A stretch of DNA of 64,000 nucleotides, taken from NCBI RefSeq assembly GCF_032337115.1, contig NZ_JAVXZY010000002.1, forward strand, positions 124,001 to 188,000, given 5' to 3'. Position numbers and translations under genes: made by a program. Within the stretch, counting starts at the first letter, position 1, and every line of letters begins with the position of its first letter. The stretch is from Roseateles_C aquae (lineage in GTDB: Bacteria; Pseudomonadota; Gammaproteobacteria; Burkholderiales; Burkholderiaceae_C). Shown in pieces: positions 1 to 7,759 of this stretch. The notes beneath the pieces were generated by a model, which was not told where the DNA came from, ran no database searches, and worked only from the letters and a program-made list of their open reading frames with translations.

Positions 1-477
1 CGGAGCGGCAGCGATCACTGGCGCCGCATTGACTTCAGGCGGCGGCACCGGGCGGGCCAGCGTCGGCGGATCAAACAGCAGCGTGTACTCGCGCACCAGG
101 CGACCGCTGGAGGAGTTCAGCTCCAGCACCACATCGATGAAGGGCTCCTGGACGGCACGATCACTGCTCAGACGCAGCACCGGGCGGCCATCGGCTCGAC
201 GCGCCAGCTGCACCTGGGTGCCGGTCAGCACCGCGTTGTATTCGATGCCCGAGCTCTTGTAGACGTCCGGCGGCGCAATGCGCAGGCGCAGGCTGCTGGC
301 TTCCTCGGCGCTGAGACTGCTGACGTCAATTTCCGCCTTCAGGGTTTCACCAAGCGCCGATTGGACGGTCAGGCGACCAAGACCAAGGCTCCAGGCCGAG
401 CCGCAGGCCAGCGACAGGGCAGCGACCGCGACATGGGTCAGGGCAAAGCGCGCATACGCGCCAGGATGAATTTTCAA
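1..477 (-). CDS. fimV: FimV-like cell-pole/motility protein, N-terminal part
   Basis: This is the first 159 residues of a larger protein cut by the left window edge. It opens with a signal peptide (basic start, then a hydrophobic Ala/Leu stretch ending around CGSAWS), followed by the short conserved beta-rich domain found at the front of FimV proteins (GLGRLTVQSALGE, then KAEIDVSSLSAEE). In Burkholderiales fimV classically lies directly after asd, as here. FimV is an inner-membrane or periplasmic peptidoglycan-linked protein needed for type IV pilus function and polar organisation in Pseudomonas. I chose the TTG start at 475-477 because a GGGGGA ribosome site lies four bases upstream and the signal peptide then begins correctly; no ATG is available in frame. 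The later LysM and TPR parts are outside the window. Confidence 0.85.
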   Translation of the reverse strand, partial: MKIHPGAYARFALTHVAVAALSLACGSAWSLGLGRLTVQSALGETLKAEIDVSSLSAEEASSLRLRIAPPDVYKSSGIEYNAVLTGTQVQLARRADGRPVLRLSSDRAVQEPFIDVVLELNSSSGRLVREYTLLFDPPTLARPVPPPEVNAAPVIAAAP

Positions 478-498
478 GGCGTCCCCCAAAGCAACAAG

Positions 499-520
499 GC
501 GGGCACCTGCAGGTGTCCGC
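499..520. promoter_or_regulatory. Near-perfect 22-bp palindrome in the fimV leader
   Basis: The 22 bases centred on ACCTGCAGGT form an inverted repeat with one mismatched pair. It lies 12 bases upstream of the fimV ribosome site, between asd and fimV. It could be an RNA hairpin in the fimV leader or a protein binding site. The rest of the 246-bp asd-fimV gap shows only a weak cccgtt/aacggg stem (669-701) that might end asd transcription. Confidence 0.35.
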
Positions 521-723
521 CCGTTCCGACGATGTTTGTATTGTGCACAGCCCACACGATGCTGACCCTGCTCTTCATGCGATCCGAAATCACAACAGCA
601 GCAAGCATATACGCGGATTTGCTCACGCAAAGGCTGAATTCCACCCTTGACAGGGGGATGGTTCACCACCCGTTACCAGCTTGTCGCTTGCCGGCAACGG
701 GCGATGGACTCAGCTCAGGGATA

Positions 724-1854
724 TCACTGAGCCAGCAGAATGCGCAGCATCCGACGCAGCGGCTCGGCCGCGCCCCACAGCAGCTGATCGCCAATGGTGA
801 AGGCACCGAGGTATTCCGGGCCCATGGCGAGCTTGCGGATGCGGCCGACCGGGATGGTCATCGTGCCGGTGACCGCCACCGGGGTCAGGTCTTGCACGGT
901 GGCCTCACGGGTGTTGGGCACCACCTTCACCCACTCGTTGTCGGCAGCGATCAGGGCCTCGATATCGGCCAGCGGCACATCCTTCTTCAGCTTGAAGGTC
1001 AGCGCCTGGCTGTGGCAGCGCATTGCGCCGACGCGCACGCAGAAACCGTCGACCGGGACGGCGCTCGAGCCAAAGCCCTCGCCCATGCCGAGAATCTTGT
1101 TGGTCTCGGCCATGCCCTTCCATTCTTCCTTGGACTGGCCGCTGCCCAAGTCCTTGTCGATCCAGGGAATCAGCGAGCCGCCCAGCGGCACGCCGAAGTT
1201 GGCCGTCTCGGCGGCCGACAGCGAACGCTGCTTGGCAATCACCTTGCGGTCAATTTCCAGGATGGCGCTCTTGGGGTCGTCCAGCAGCGCGCGCACCTCG
1301 GCATTCAGCGTGCCGTACTGCGTCAGCAGTTCGCGCATATGCTGGGCTCCGCCGCCCGAAGCCGCCTGATAGGTCTGCGTGCTCATCCACTCGACCAGCC
1401 CGGCCTTGTACAAGGCACCCACGCCCATCAGCATGCAGGACACGGTGCAATTGCCGCCAATCCAGTTGCGGCCACCCTTGGCCAGCGCGTCCTTGATGAC
1501 GGGCATATTGACCGGGTCGAGGATGATGACGGCGTCATCGGCCATGCGCAGCGTCGAGGCGGCGTCAATCCAGTGGCCATTCCAGCCGGCAGCGCGCAGC
1601 TTGGGGAAGACCTCGGTGGTGTAGTCGCCGCCCTGGGCGGTGATGATGATCTCGCAACGCTTCAGCTGCGCGATGTGATAGGCATCCTGCAGCTGGGTTT
1701 CGTTCTTGGCCTGGGCAGGCGCCTTGCCGCCGGCATTCGAGGTGCTGAAGAACAGCGGTTCGATCAGGTCGAAATCGCGCTCGGCTGTCATCCGGTCCAT
1801 GAGCACCGAGCCCACCATGCCGCGCCAGCCCACCAAACCTACGAGAGTCGTCAT
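724..1854 (-). CDS. asd: Aspartate-semialdehyde dehydrogenase
   Basis: Asd reduces aspartyl phosphate to aspartate semialdehyde with NADPH, the branch point to lysine, diaminopimelate, threonine and methionine. The 376-residue length matches the proteobacterial type (about 370). The Rossmann start LVGLVGWRGMVGS is at the N-terminus. The catalytic cysteine is C136 in GGNCTVSCML, and the conserved TYQAASGGG segment follows. A clear AAGGAAG ribosome site lies before the ATG. It is the fifth gene of the run LysR-leuC-leuD-leuB-asd-fimV, 92 bases after leuB. The call is secure. Confidence 0.97.
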   Translation of the reverse strand: MTTLVGLVGWRGMVGSVLMDRMTAERDFDLIEPLFFSTSNAGGKAPAQAKNETQLQDAYHIAQLKRCEIIITAQGGDYTTEVFPKLRAAGWNGHWIDAASTLRMADDAVIILDPVNMPVIKDALAKGGRNWIGGNCTVSCMLMGVGALYKAGLVEWMSTQTYQAASGGGAQHMRELLTQYGTLNAEVRALLDDPKSAILEIDRKVIAKQRSLSAAETANFGVPLGGSLIPWIDKDLGSGQSKEEWKGMAETNKILGMGEGFGSSAVPVDGFCVRVGAMRCHSQALTFKLKKDVPLADIEALIAADNEWVKVVPNTREATVQDLTPVAVTGTMTIPVGRIRKLAMGPEYLGAFTIGDQLLWGAAEPLRRMLRILLAQ

Positions 1855-1946
1855 CTTGCTTCCTTTGTCATCTCACACCACAAACCCTTTGGTCCTTCTC
1901 CGGCTCGTTCGCCGGGTCTGTGGGGGCGAGACGAACCGGAGCTGGA

Positions 1947-3050
1947 TCAGCCCTTAATGGTTTTGGTCATGGTGGTGCCGGCAGCAATCGCTGCGACGAC
2001 GGCATCACCCATCTCGACCGTGCTCACCTTGCGCGTGCCTTCCGACCAGATGTCGGCCGTGCGCAAGCCCTGCGCCAGCACGGACTGAACCGCCGCCTCG
2101 ATACGGGCGGCTGCTTCTGGCTGGTTGAGAGAGAACTTGAGCATCATGGCGGCGGAAAGGATGGTGGCCAGAGGATTGGCAATCCCCTTGCCTGCAATAT
2201 CGGGCGCGCTGCCGTGGCTGGGCTCGTACAAGCCCTGGTTGGCCGCATTCAGCGAGGCCGAAGGCAGCATGCCGATGGAACCCGTCAACATGGCCGCTTC
2301 GTCGCTCAGGATATCACCGAACATATTGCCGGTGACCACGACGTCGAATTTCTTCGGCGCTTTCACGAGCTGCATCGCCGCGTTGTCCACGTACATATGC
2401 TCCAGCTCCACATCTGGATACTGGGCATGCACCTCGGTCACCACGTCCTTCCAGAACTGGAAGGTCTCCAGCACATTGGCCTTGTCGACGCTGGTGACCT
2501 TCTTGTTGCGCTTGCGTGCCGCCTGGAAGGCAACATGGGCAATGCGCTCGATCTCCGGACGCGAATAGCGCATCGTGTCAAAGGCTTCCTCGCTGCCGGG
2601 GAAATGGCCATCAACGGCCGTGCGACGACCGCGCGGCTGGCCAAAGTAGATGTCGCCGGTCAGCTCACGGATGATCAGGATGTCCAAACCCGCCACCAAC
2701 TCGGGCTTGAGGCTGGACGCATGGGTCAGCTGCTCGTAGCAGATGGCCGGGCGGAAATTGGCGAACAGACCCAACTCCTTGCGCAAGCCGAGGATGGCCT
2801 GCTCGGGACGCAGACGCCGCTCCAGCTTGTCGTACTTCCAGTCGCCCACGGCCCCAAAAAGCACGGCGTCAGCGGCCTTGGCCAGCGCCAGCGTGCTCTC
2901 CGGCAGCGGATGACCAGCCGCCTCGTAGGCAGCGCCACCGACCGGCGCGGTCTCAAGCTCGAAGCTCAGGTCCAACACCCTCAGCACCTTCACCGCCTCG
3001 GCGATGATTTCGGTGCCGATGCCATCACCGGGCAAGACTGCAATCTTCAT
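1947..3050 (-). CDS. leuB: 3-isopropylmalate dehydrogenase
   Basis: LeuB oxidises and decarboxylates (2R,3S)-3-isopropylmalate to 2-oxoisocaproate using NAD in the third step of leucine synthesis. The 367-residue protein starts MKIAVLPGDGIGTEI, the family signature. It contains the substrate-binding arginines in the RPEQAILGLRKELGLFANFRP segment, the IRELTGDIYFGQPRG loop, the catalytic lysine in VDKANVL, and the metal-binding aspartates in NMFGDILSDEAA. The C-terminal EPSHGSAPDIAGKG motif is intact. An AAGGAAA ribosome site precedes the ATG. It lies 24 bases after leuD. Confidence 0.97.
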   Translation of the reverse strand: MKIAVLPGDGIGTEIIAEAVKVLRVLDLSFELETAPVGGAAYEAAGHPLPESTLALAKAADAVLFGAVGDWKYDKLERRLRPEQAILGLRKELGLFANFRPAICYEQLTHASSLKPELVAGLDILIIRELTGDIYFGQPRGRRTAVDGHFPGSEEAFDTMRYSRPEIERIAHVAFQAARKRNKKVTSVDKANVLETFQFWKDVVTEVHAQYPDVELEHMYVDNAAMQLVKAPKKFDVVVTGNMFGDILSDEAAMLTGSIGMLPSASLNAANQGLYEPSHGSAPDIAGKGIANPLATILSAAMMLKFSLNQPEAAARIEAAVQSVLAQGLRTADIWSEGTRKVSTVEMGDAVVAAIAAGTTMTKTIKG

Positions 3051-3074
3051 GGTCGTTTCCTTGTTCGCCGGCGC

Positions 3075-3722
3075 TCAGCCGATGCGTTGGTTCAGCCAGG
3101 GCTTGGTGGCGATGCGCTCGGCTTCATAGGCGCGGATCTTGTCGGCATGACGCAGCGTCAGGCCGATGTCGTCAAAGCCGTTGAGCAGGCAGAACTTCCT
3201 GAACGGCTGCACCTCGAATGGCAGTCCCGTGCCGTCGGGCTTGAGCACCAGTTGCCGCTCCAGATCCACGGTCAGCGAATACCCCGGAAATGCAGCGACC
3301 TCGTCGAACAGCCGGTCAACCTGAGCCGCCGGCAGCACGATGGGCAGCAGGCCGTTCTTGAAGCAGTTGTCGAAAAAGATATCGGCAAAGCTCGGCGCAA
3401 TCAGCGCGCGAAAACCGTACTGCTCCAGCGCCCACGGTGCATGTTCCCGGCTGGAGCCACAGCCGAAATTGCTGCGCGCAATCAGGATGGATGCGCCGGC
3501 AAAGCGAGGCTGGTTGAGCACGAAATCCGGATTGGCCTTGCGCGAAGCCGGGTCCTGCCCGGGCTCGCCCTTGTCCAGATAGCGCCATTCATCGAACAGA
3601 TTGGGGCCGAAGCCGCTGCGCTTGATCGACTTCAGGAATTGCTTGGGGATGATGGCATCGGTGTCGACATTGTCGCGATCCATCGGTGCCACCAGGCCGG
3701 TGTGAATGGTGAACTTTTGCAT
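3075..3722 (-). CDS. leuD: 3-isopropylmalate dehydratase small subunit
   Basis: LeuD pairs with LeuC to isomerise 2-isopropylmalate to 3-isopropylmalate. The 215-residue protein begins MQKFTIHTGLVAPMDRDNVD, the usual LeuD start, and has the conserved DTDAIIPKQFLK and NFGCGSSREHAPWAL segments of the swivelling domain. The reading frame stays open about 65 codons further upstream, but that extension overlaps the end of leuC in another frame and does not resemble LeuD, so I set the start at MQKF. It lies 34 bases after leuC. Confidence 0.96.
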   Translation of the reverse strand: MQKFTIHTGLVAPMDRDNVDTDAIIPKQFLKSIKRSGFGPNLFDEWRYLDKGEPGQDPASRKANPDFVLNQPRFAGASILIARSNFGCGSSREHAPWALEQYGFRALIAPSFADIFFDNCFKNGLLPIVLPAAQVDRLFDEVAAFPGYSLTVDLERQLVLKPDGTGLPFEVQPFRKFCLLNGFDDIGLTLRHADKIRAYEAERIATKPWLNQRIG

Positions 3723-3756
3723 TTGATGATCCTGTTGCCAAGCCGAAGCGCGGGGG

Positions 3757-5181
3757 TCATGCCAGCCGACGAACGTCGACGAAATGGCCTTCCATGGCGG
3801 CCGCCGCGGCCATCGCCGGGCTGACCAAATGGGTGCGGCCACCGGCGCCCTGGCGCCCTTCGAAATTTCGGTTGCTGGTCGAGGCACAGCGCTCGCCCGG
3901 CTCCAGCCGGTCGGCATTCATCGCCAAGCACATCGAGCAACCCGGCTCGCGCCACTCAAAGCCGGCGGCCTTGAAGATCTTGTCCAGCCCTTCGGCCTCG
4001 GCCTGCGCCTTGACCAGCCCCGAGCCCGGCACGACCAGTGCCTGCCTGATATTGCTGGCAACACGGCGACCGCTGCCACCGGCGATGCGCTTGACCACGG
4101 CGGCGGCCTCACGCATGTCCTCAATACGGCTGTTGGTGCAGGAACCGATGAAGACCTTGTCAACGCGGATGTCGGCAATCGCCTTGTTCGGCTCCAGGGC
4201 CATATAGGTCAGGGCGCGCTCAATGGCGCTGCGCTTGACGGCATCGCGCTCCCTGTCCGGGTCGGGCAGGCGGTCCTCGATGGACAGCACCATCTCCGGC
4301 GAAGTGCCCCAGGTGACCTGCGGGCGGATCTGCGCGGCATCCAGTTCGACCACAGCATCGAAATGCGCGCCGGCGTCGGAATGCAGCGTGCGCCAGTAGG
4401 CCACGGCCAGATCCCACTCCACACCGCTGGGGCTGAAGGGGCGGCCCTTGCAGTAGTTGATCGTCGTGTCGTCGACGGCGATCAGGCCGGCGCGGGCGCC
4501 CGCCTCGATGGCCATATTGCAGACCGTCATCCGGCCTTCCATCGTCAACGCACGAATCGCCGAGCCGGCAAACTCAATCGTGTAGCCGGTGCCGCCGGCG
4601 GTGCCGATCTTGCCGATGATGGCCAGCACGATGTCCTTGGCGCCGACGCCGGGCAAGACCTGACCCTCGACGCGGATCAGCATGTTCTTGGCCTTCTTGG
4701 CCAGCAGCGTCTGCGTGGCCAGCACATGCTCGACCTCGGAGGTGCCGATGCCATGGGCCAGCGCACCAAAGGCGCCATGGGTGGAGGTGTGGCTGTCGCC
4801 GCAGACGACGGTCATGCCCGGCAGCGTGGCGCCCTGCTCCGGCCCGATCACATGGACGATGCCCTGGCGGCGGTCGTTCATCTTGAACTGCGTGATGCCA
4901 TGGCGATCGCAGTTCTTGTCCAGCGTGTCGACCTGCAGGCGCGAGACCGGATCGGCGATGCCAGCGCTGCGGTCGGTGGTCGGCACATTGTGGTCGCTAA
5001 CCGCCAGATTGGCCGACAGACGCCAGACCTTGCGGCCGGCCAGATCCAGGCCTTCGAAGGCCTGCGGGCTGGTCACCTCATGGACCAGATGGCGATCGAT
5101 ATAGAGCACGGCCGTGCCGTCCTCTTCGGTATGGACGACGTGTTCGTCCCAGAGCTTGTCGTACAGCGTACGTTGCGTCAT
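3757..5181 (-). CDS. leuC: 3-isopropylmalate dehydratase large subunit
   Basis: This is the [4Fe-4S] aconitase-fold catalytic subunit of isopropylmalate isomerase, 474 residues, the normal length. It shows the HLVHEVTSPQAFEGL start region, GDSHTSTHGAFGALA, and the three cluster cysteines (one in FIGSCTNSR, two in GCSMCLAMN). The start MTQRTLYDKLWDEH has a GGAGAG ribosome site seven bases upstream. That ribosome site falls in the last bases of the LysR gene, so leuC is probably read from the same transcript. A longer open frame continues upstream but is only the LysR gene in another frame. Confidence 0.97.
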   Translation of the reverse strand: MTQRTLYDKLWDEHVVHTEEDGTAVLYIDRHLVHEVTSPQAFEGLDLAGRKVWRLSANLAVSDHNVPTTDRSAGIADPVSRLQVDTLDKNCDRHGITQFKMNDRRQGIVHVIGPEQGATLPGMTVVCGDSHTSTHGAFGALAHGIGTSEVEHVLATQTLLAKKAKNMLIRVEGQVLPGVGAKDIVLAIIGKIGTAGGTGYTIEFAGSAIRALTMEGRMTVCNMAIEAGARAGLIAVDDTTINYCKGRPFSPSGVEWDLAVAYWRTLHSDAGAHFDAVVELDAAQIRPQVTWGTSPEMVLSIEDRLPDPDRERDAVKRSAIERALTYMALEPNKAIADIRVDKVFIGSCTNSRIEDMREAAAVVKRIAGGSGRRVASNIRQALVVPGSGLVKAQAEAEGLDKIFKAAGFEWREPGCSMCLAMNADRLEPGERCASTSNRNFEGRQGAGGRTHLVSPAMAAAAAMEGHFVDVRRLA

Positions 5182-5194
5182 CGCTATCTCTCCG

Positions 5195-6088
5195 TCAGGA
5201 AGCAGGCTGGGGGCACAGCGCATCAACAAAGCGCTGCACCACGGTCGGCAGGCGCTCCTGGCGCGCCACACCCAAAACATAGTCACGCTGGGCCCAGGGT
5301 TCATCCAGGCGCAGATGCTTGACTGCGAAGACCTGGGCAAAACGCCGCGCCGGCGCATCCGGCAGCACCGCCACGCCCATGCCGGCCTCGACCAGCTGAG
5401 CGATGGCGTCAAAGCCTCGGACCTGCAGCCGCGCCTTCAGCGTGCGGCCGCGGGCCATGGCCTCGTTCATCATCAATTCCTGGGCCGCCGCACCGCTGTG
5501 CAGGCCAACCAGATCATGTTCCAGCAGATCGTCAAAGCTGAGCGATTCGCGCGTGGCCAGCTCATGCTTGGCCGGCACCAGCACGCCCAGCCGGCCGCTG
5601 CGGTAAGCCCAGGTTTGCAGCCGGTTGTCCAGCAAGGGGGCGGTGAACACGCCGACATCGGCGCGGCCCTCGGCCACGGCGGCCTGGACCTCGGCGCTGG
5701 TCTGGTCTTCCAGGCTGATGCGGATCTGCGGATGGGCCTGCGAGAACGAGGCCAGATCGGGCGGCAGGGCTTCGGCGATCGCGCCGGCATTGGCGGCCAG
5801 GCGCAGATGGCCCTTGATGCCGCGGGCGAACTCGACCACCTCGCTCTCCAGCGCATGCAGCGAGGCATGCAGCGAGCGGATGTGGCGGACCAGCGCACGG
5901 CAGGCCTCGGTGGGCTCGACGCCGCGGGCACGGCGCTCGAACAGCTGCACGCCCAGCCTTGATTCGAGATCGGAGACCCGCTTGCTGGCGGCGGCCAGCG
6001 CGAGATGCTCACGTTCGGCGCCGCGGGTGATCGAGCGCGTTTGCTCGATGGCAAGCACCAGGTTCAGGGTGGTCAGGTCCAGTCGCAT
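5195..6088 (-). CDS. LysR-family transcriptional regulator of the leu operon
   Basis: This is a 297-residue LysR-type protein. The N-terminal winged helix-turn-helix (residues about 3-62) includes LNLVLAIEQTRSITRGAE and KRVSDLESRLGVQLFERRARG. The rest is the periplasmic-binding-like effector domain. I took the start MRLDLTTLN because it gives the normal LysR beginning; the frame continues upstream without similarity. The gene stops 13 bases before leuC on the same strand, an unusual arrangement since LysR regulators are mostly divergent from their targets. It may sense a leucine precursor such as 2-isopropylmalate, but the ligand is not visible from sequence. Confidence 0.9.
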   Translation of the reverse strand: MRLDLTTLNLVLAIEQTRSITRGAEREHLALAAASKRVSDLESRLGVQLFERRARGVEPTEACRALVRHIRSLHASLHALESEVVEFARGIKGHLRLAANAGAIAEALPPDLASFSQAHPQIRISLEDQTSAEVQAAVAEGRADVGVFTAPLLDNRLQTWAYRSGRLGVLVPAKHELATRESLSFDDLLEHDLVGLHSGAAAQELMMNEAMARGRTLKARLQVRGFDAIAQLVEAGMGVAVLPDAPARRFAQVFAVKHLRLDEPWAQRDYVLGVARQERLPTVVQRFVDALCPQPAS

Positions 6089-6210
6089 CGTCAGCCCTCG
6101 CTGCAGGCGCGGAGCTGACGGCCGCTCACGACCGCGGCCATCGCCGTGCGGCGACCAGGCATGCGGGGGGTGAACTTCTCTGGCACGAACAACTCCGGGA
6201 AACAACCGTT

Positions 6211-6228
6211 GAACGCAGCTTAGCGTTC
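6211..6228. promoter_or_regulatory. Perfect inverted repeat upstream of the LysR-leu operon
   Basis: GAACGC and GCGTTC arms separated by six bases lie 123 bp upstream of the LysR start, in the 209-bp gap before the regulator. Its size and dyad form fit a LysR-type recognition site (T-N11-A with symmetry), suggesting autoregulation and control of leuCDB-asd. No clear -35/-10 pair is visible. A short ttcgc/gcgaa stem at about 6268-6282 may end transcription of the upstream carrier-protein gene. Confidence 0.35.
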
Positions 6229-6297
6229 GTTGGAACCCGGCAATTCTGCCATCAAACAATTAAGACTTCGCAATCAGCGAAGCCGAAAGGCGAAAAA

Positions 6298-6561
6298 TCA
6301 GGCTTTGCGGCGCTGCAGATAGGCCCACATCGCCTCCAGCGAACCGAGGTTTTCCAGCGTCAGATCTTCGGCCGGAATGCTCAGGTCATAGGCGCCTTCG
6401 AACCAGCTCACCAGCTCCAGCAGCGCGGCGGAATCCAGATAGCCGCCCTCGGGAATCGATTCGCCGGGCTGCACGTCACTGGCATCGTTGCCCAGCATCT
6501 CAGCCAGTTCGACCAACTTCTTCTTCAAGGCCTGCAGGACCTCGTCGCGATTCAGACTCAT
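6298..6561 (-). CDS. Stand-alone acyl carrier protein
   Basis: This is an 87-residue carrier protein. The phosphopantetheine attachment site is Ser44 in GGYLDSAALLELV; most carrier proteins have DSL, here it is DSA. Helices 1-4 are of normal spacing and the protein is acidic in the middle. It resembles discrete carrier proteins of secondary metabolism or D-alanyl-type carriers more than the fatty-acid AcpP, which lies in a fab cluster. It is the last gene of a three-gene operon with an E1 and an E2 of the 2-oxoacid dehydrogenase family (41 bases after E2), which suggests that an acyl group is passed from the lipoyl arm to this carrier. Confidence 0.85.
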   Translation of the reverse strand: MSLNRDEVLQALKKKLVELAEMLGNDASDVQPGESIPEGGYLDSAALLELVSWFEGAYDLSIPAEDLTLENLGSLEAMWAYLQRRKA

Positions 6562-6602
6562 TCGTTCTTGCTCCAGACTGGCCCCGCCGCCGACAGCGGT
6601 GC

Positions 6603-7715
6603 TCAGGGCTTGCTCAATAGTTTCAGGACCTTGACCACATCGGCACCGGTCAGCACGCGGTGATCATAGGTGGCGCCCAGCACGCCACGCTCGTCATCGA
6701 CGGCGGTATGGGCCACCATCAGGCTGGTGTAGGGCGACAGCACCGGGATGTGGCGCCCCACCTTCCAGCGCGCCATGCTCGAAAAGCCCAGGGTGGCACC
6801 GGTGCATTGCTGCGGCGAGAGCTTGTGCGCATTGGCCAGGCGCTGCAACTCCACCAGTTCGGTGACGACCTGCGCCGCCTCCTTCTGGGCCGCGTCTTCG
6901 ACGACGGTCAGGTAAAGCACCTCGCCGACCTGCACGGTGAAGCCCAGATTGACCTGGCCAAACTCATAGCGGCCCTGCTCCACCAGCGTGGCATTGATCT
7001 TGGGGTTGTCGCGTGCCAGACGGGCCAACTTGGCCGCCATCAGCGGCAGCAAGGGACTCAAGAGGCCGCCGCGCTCGCTCTGGAACTGCTTGGCCGCCGA
7101 AGCCCAAGGCGCCTGGTCGTACTCGATCTCGATATAGCCAGGCACCGCATGATCGCGCTGCCAGCTGACCGTGGCCAGCATGCCGCGCTCATGCGAGGCC
7201 AGCGCCTGCACGCTGCCGGCCACCGCCATGCTGCTGGCCGAGGCTTCGGGCGCGCGGCCTCGTCCGCCAGCGGGCGCAGCGCTGCTGCCACGCCGGGCCA
7301 CGTAAGCCTCAACATCGGCCGCCGTCAAGCGAGCGCCGGCTGTCGGTACCTGATCGGCATGCAGGCCATGGCGGCGCAGCAGCAACAAGGCCTTGGCCGT
7401 GGGAGCGGCTTCAGCGCCGGCCGCTGCAGCGTCGCCCGACACGGCAGCCGCGCCCTCGTCGGGCACCGCTTCCTCAGCCGTTTCGCCCAGCCAGATCAGC
7501 ACCGAACCGACTCGCAGCTGCGTGTCGATCTCGCCACGCAGCGCCAGCACATAGCCCGCGGCCGGCGCCTCGATCTCGACCACCGCCTTGTCCGTTTCGA
7601 CCTCGGCGACGATCTCGCCCACCTCGACGCGCTGACCCACAGCCACATTCAGCTGGACCAGCTTGACCTCGTCATCGTTGTTGTTGACGCGGGGAACATT
7701 GATTGCAACAGCCAT
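6603..7715 (-). CDS. Lipoyl E2 acyltransferase of a 2-oxoacid dehydrogenase type
   Basis: The 370-residue protein has one lipoyl domain (residues 1-80, lipoyl lysine K43 in ETDKAVVEI), an Ala/Glu-rich linker, a recognisable peripheral subunit-binding segment (ALLLLRRHGLHADQV ... TAADVEAYV, about residues 120-155) and a C-terminal acyltransferase domain (about 180-370). The active-site motif reads DHRVLTGAD (His352), whereas ordinary E2 enzymes have HRxxDG; the catalytic aspartate position holds threonine. This suggests altered chemistry or a different acceptor. The start is the ATG at 7713-7715, with GGAG ten bases upstream; an in-frame codon six residues earlier is less likely. It lies between the E1 and carrier-protein genes; no E3 is nearby. 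Confidence 0.85.
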   Translation of the reverse strand: MAVAINVPRVNNNDDEVKLVQLNVAVGQRVEVGEIVAEVETDKAVVEIEAPAAGYVLALRGEIDTQLRVGSVLIWLGETAEEAVPDEGAAAVSGDAAAAGAEAAPTAKALLLLRRHGLHADQVPTAGARLTAADVEAYVARRGSSAAPAGGRGRAPEASASSMAVAGSVQALASHERGMLATVSWQRDHAVPGYIEIEYDQAPWASAAKQFQSERGGLLSPLLPLMAAKLARLARDNPKINATLVEQGRYEFGQVNLGFTVQVGEVLYLTVVEDAAQKEAAQVVTELVELQRLANAHKLSPQQCTGATLGFSSMARWKVGRHIPVLSPYTSLMVAHTAVDDERGVLGATYDHRVLTGADVVKVLKLLSKP

Positions 7716-7759
7716 GTCCTGGCACTCCGGCACGGGCGCAGTGATGCGCGTTGGGTTCT

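Noticed and set aside
361..2088. Long plus-strand frame over asd
   Set aside because: It is antisense to an unmistakable asd; the translation is His/Gln/Gly-rich with no domain.
3723..3917. N-terminal extension of leuD
   Set aside because: It overlaps the end of leuC in another frame and has no LeuD similarity.
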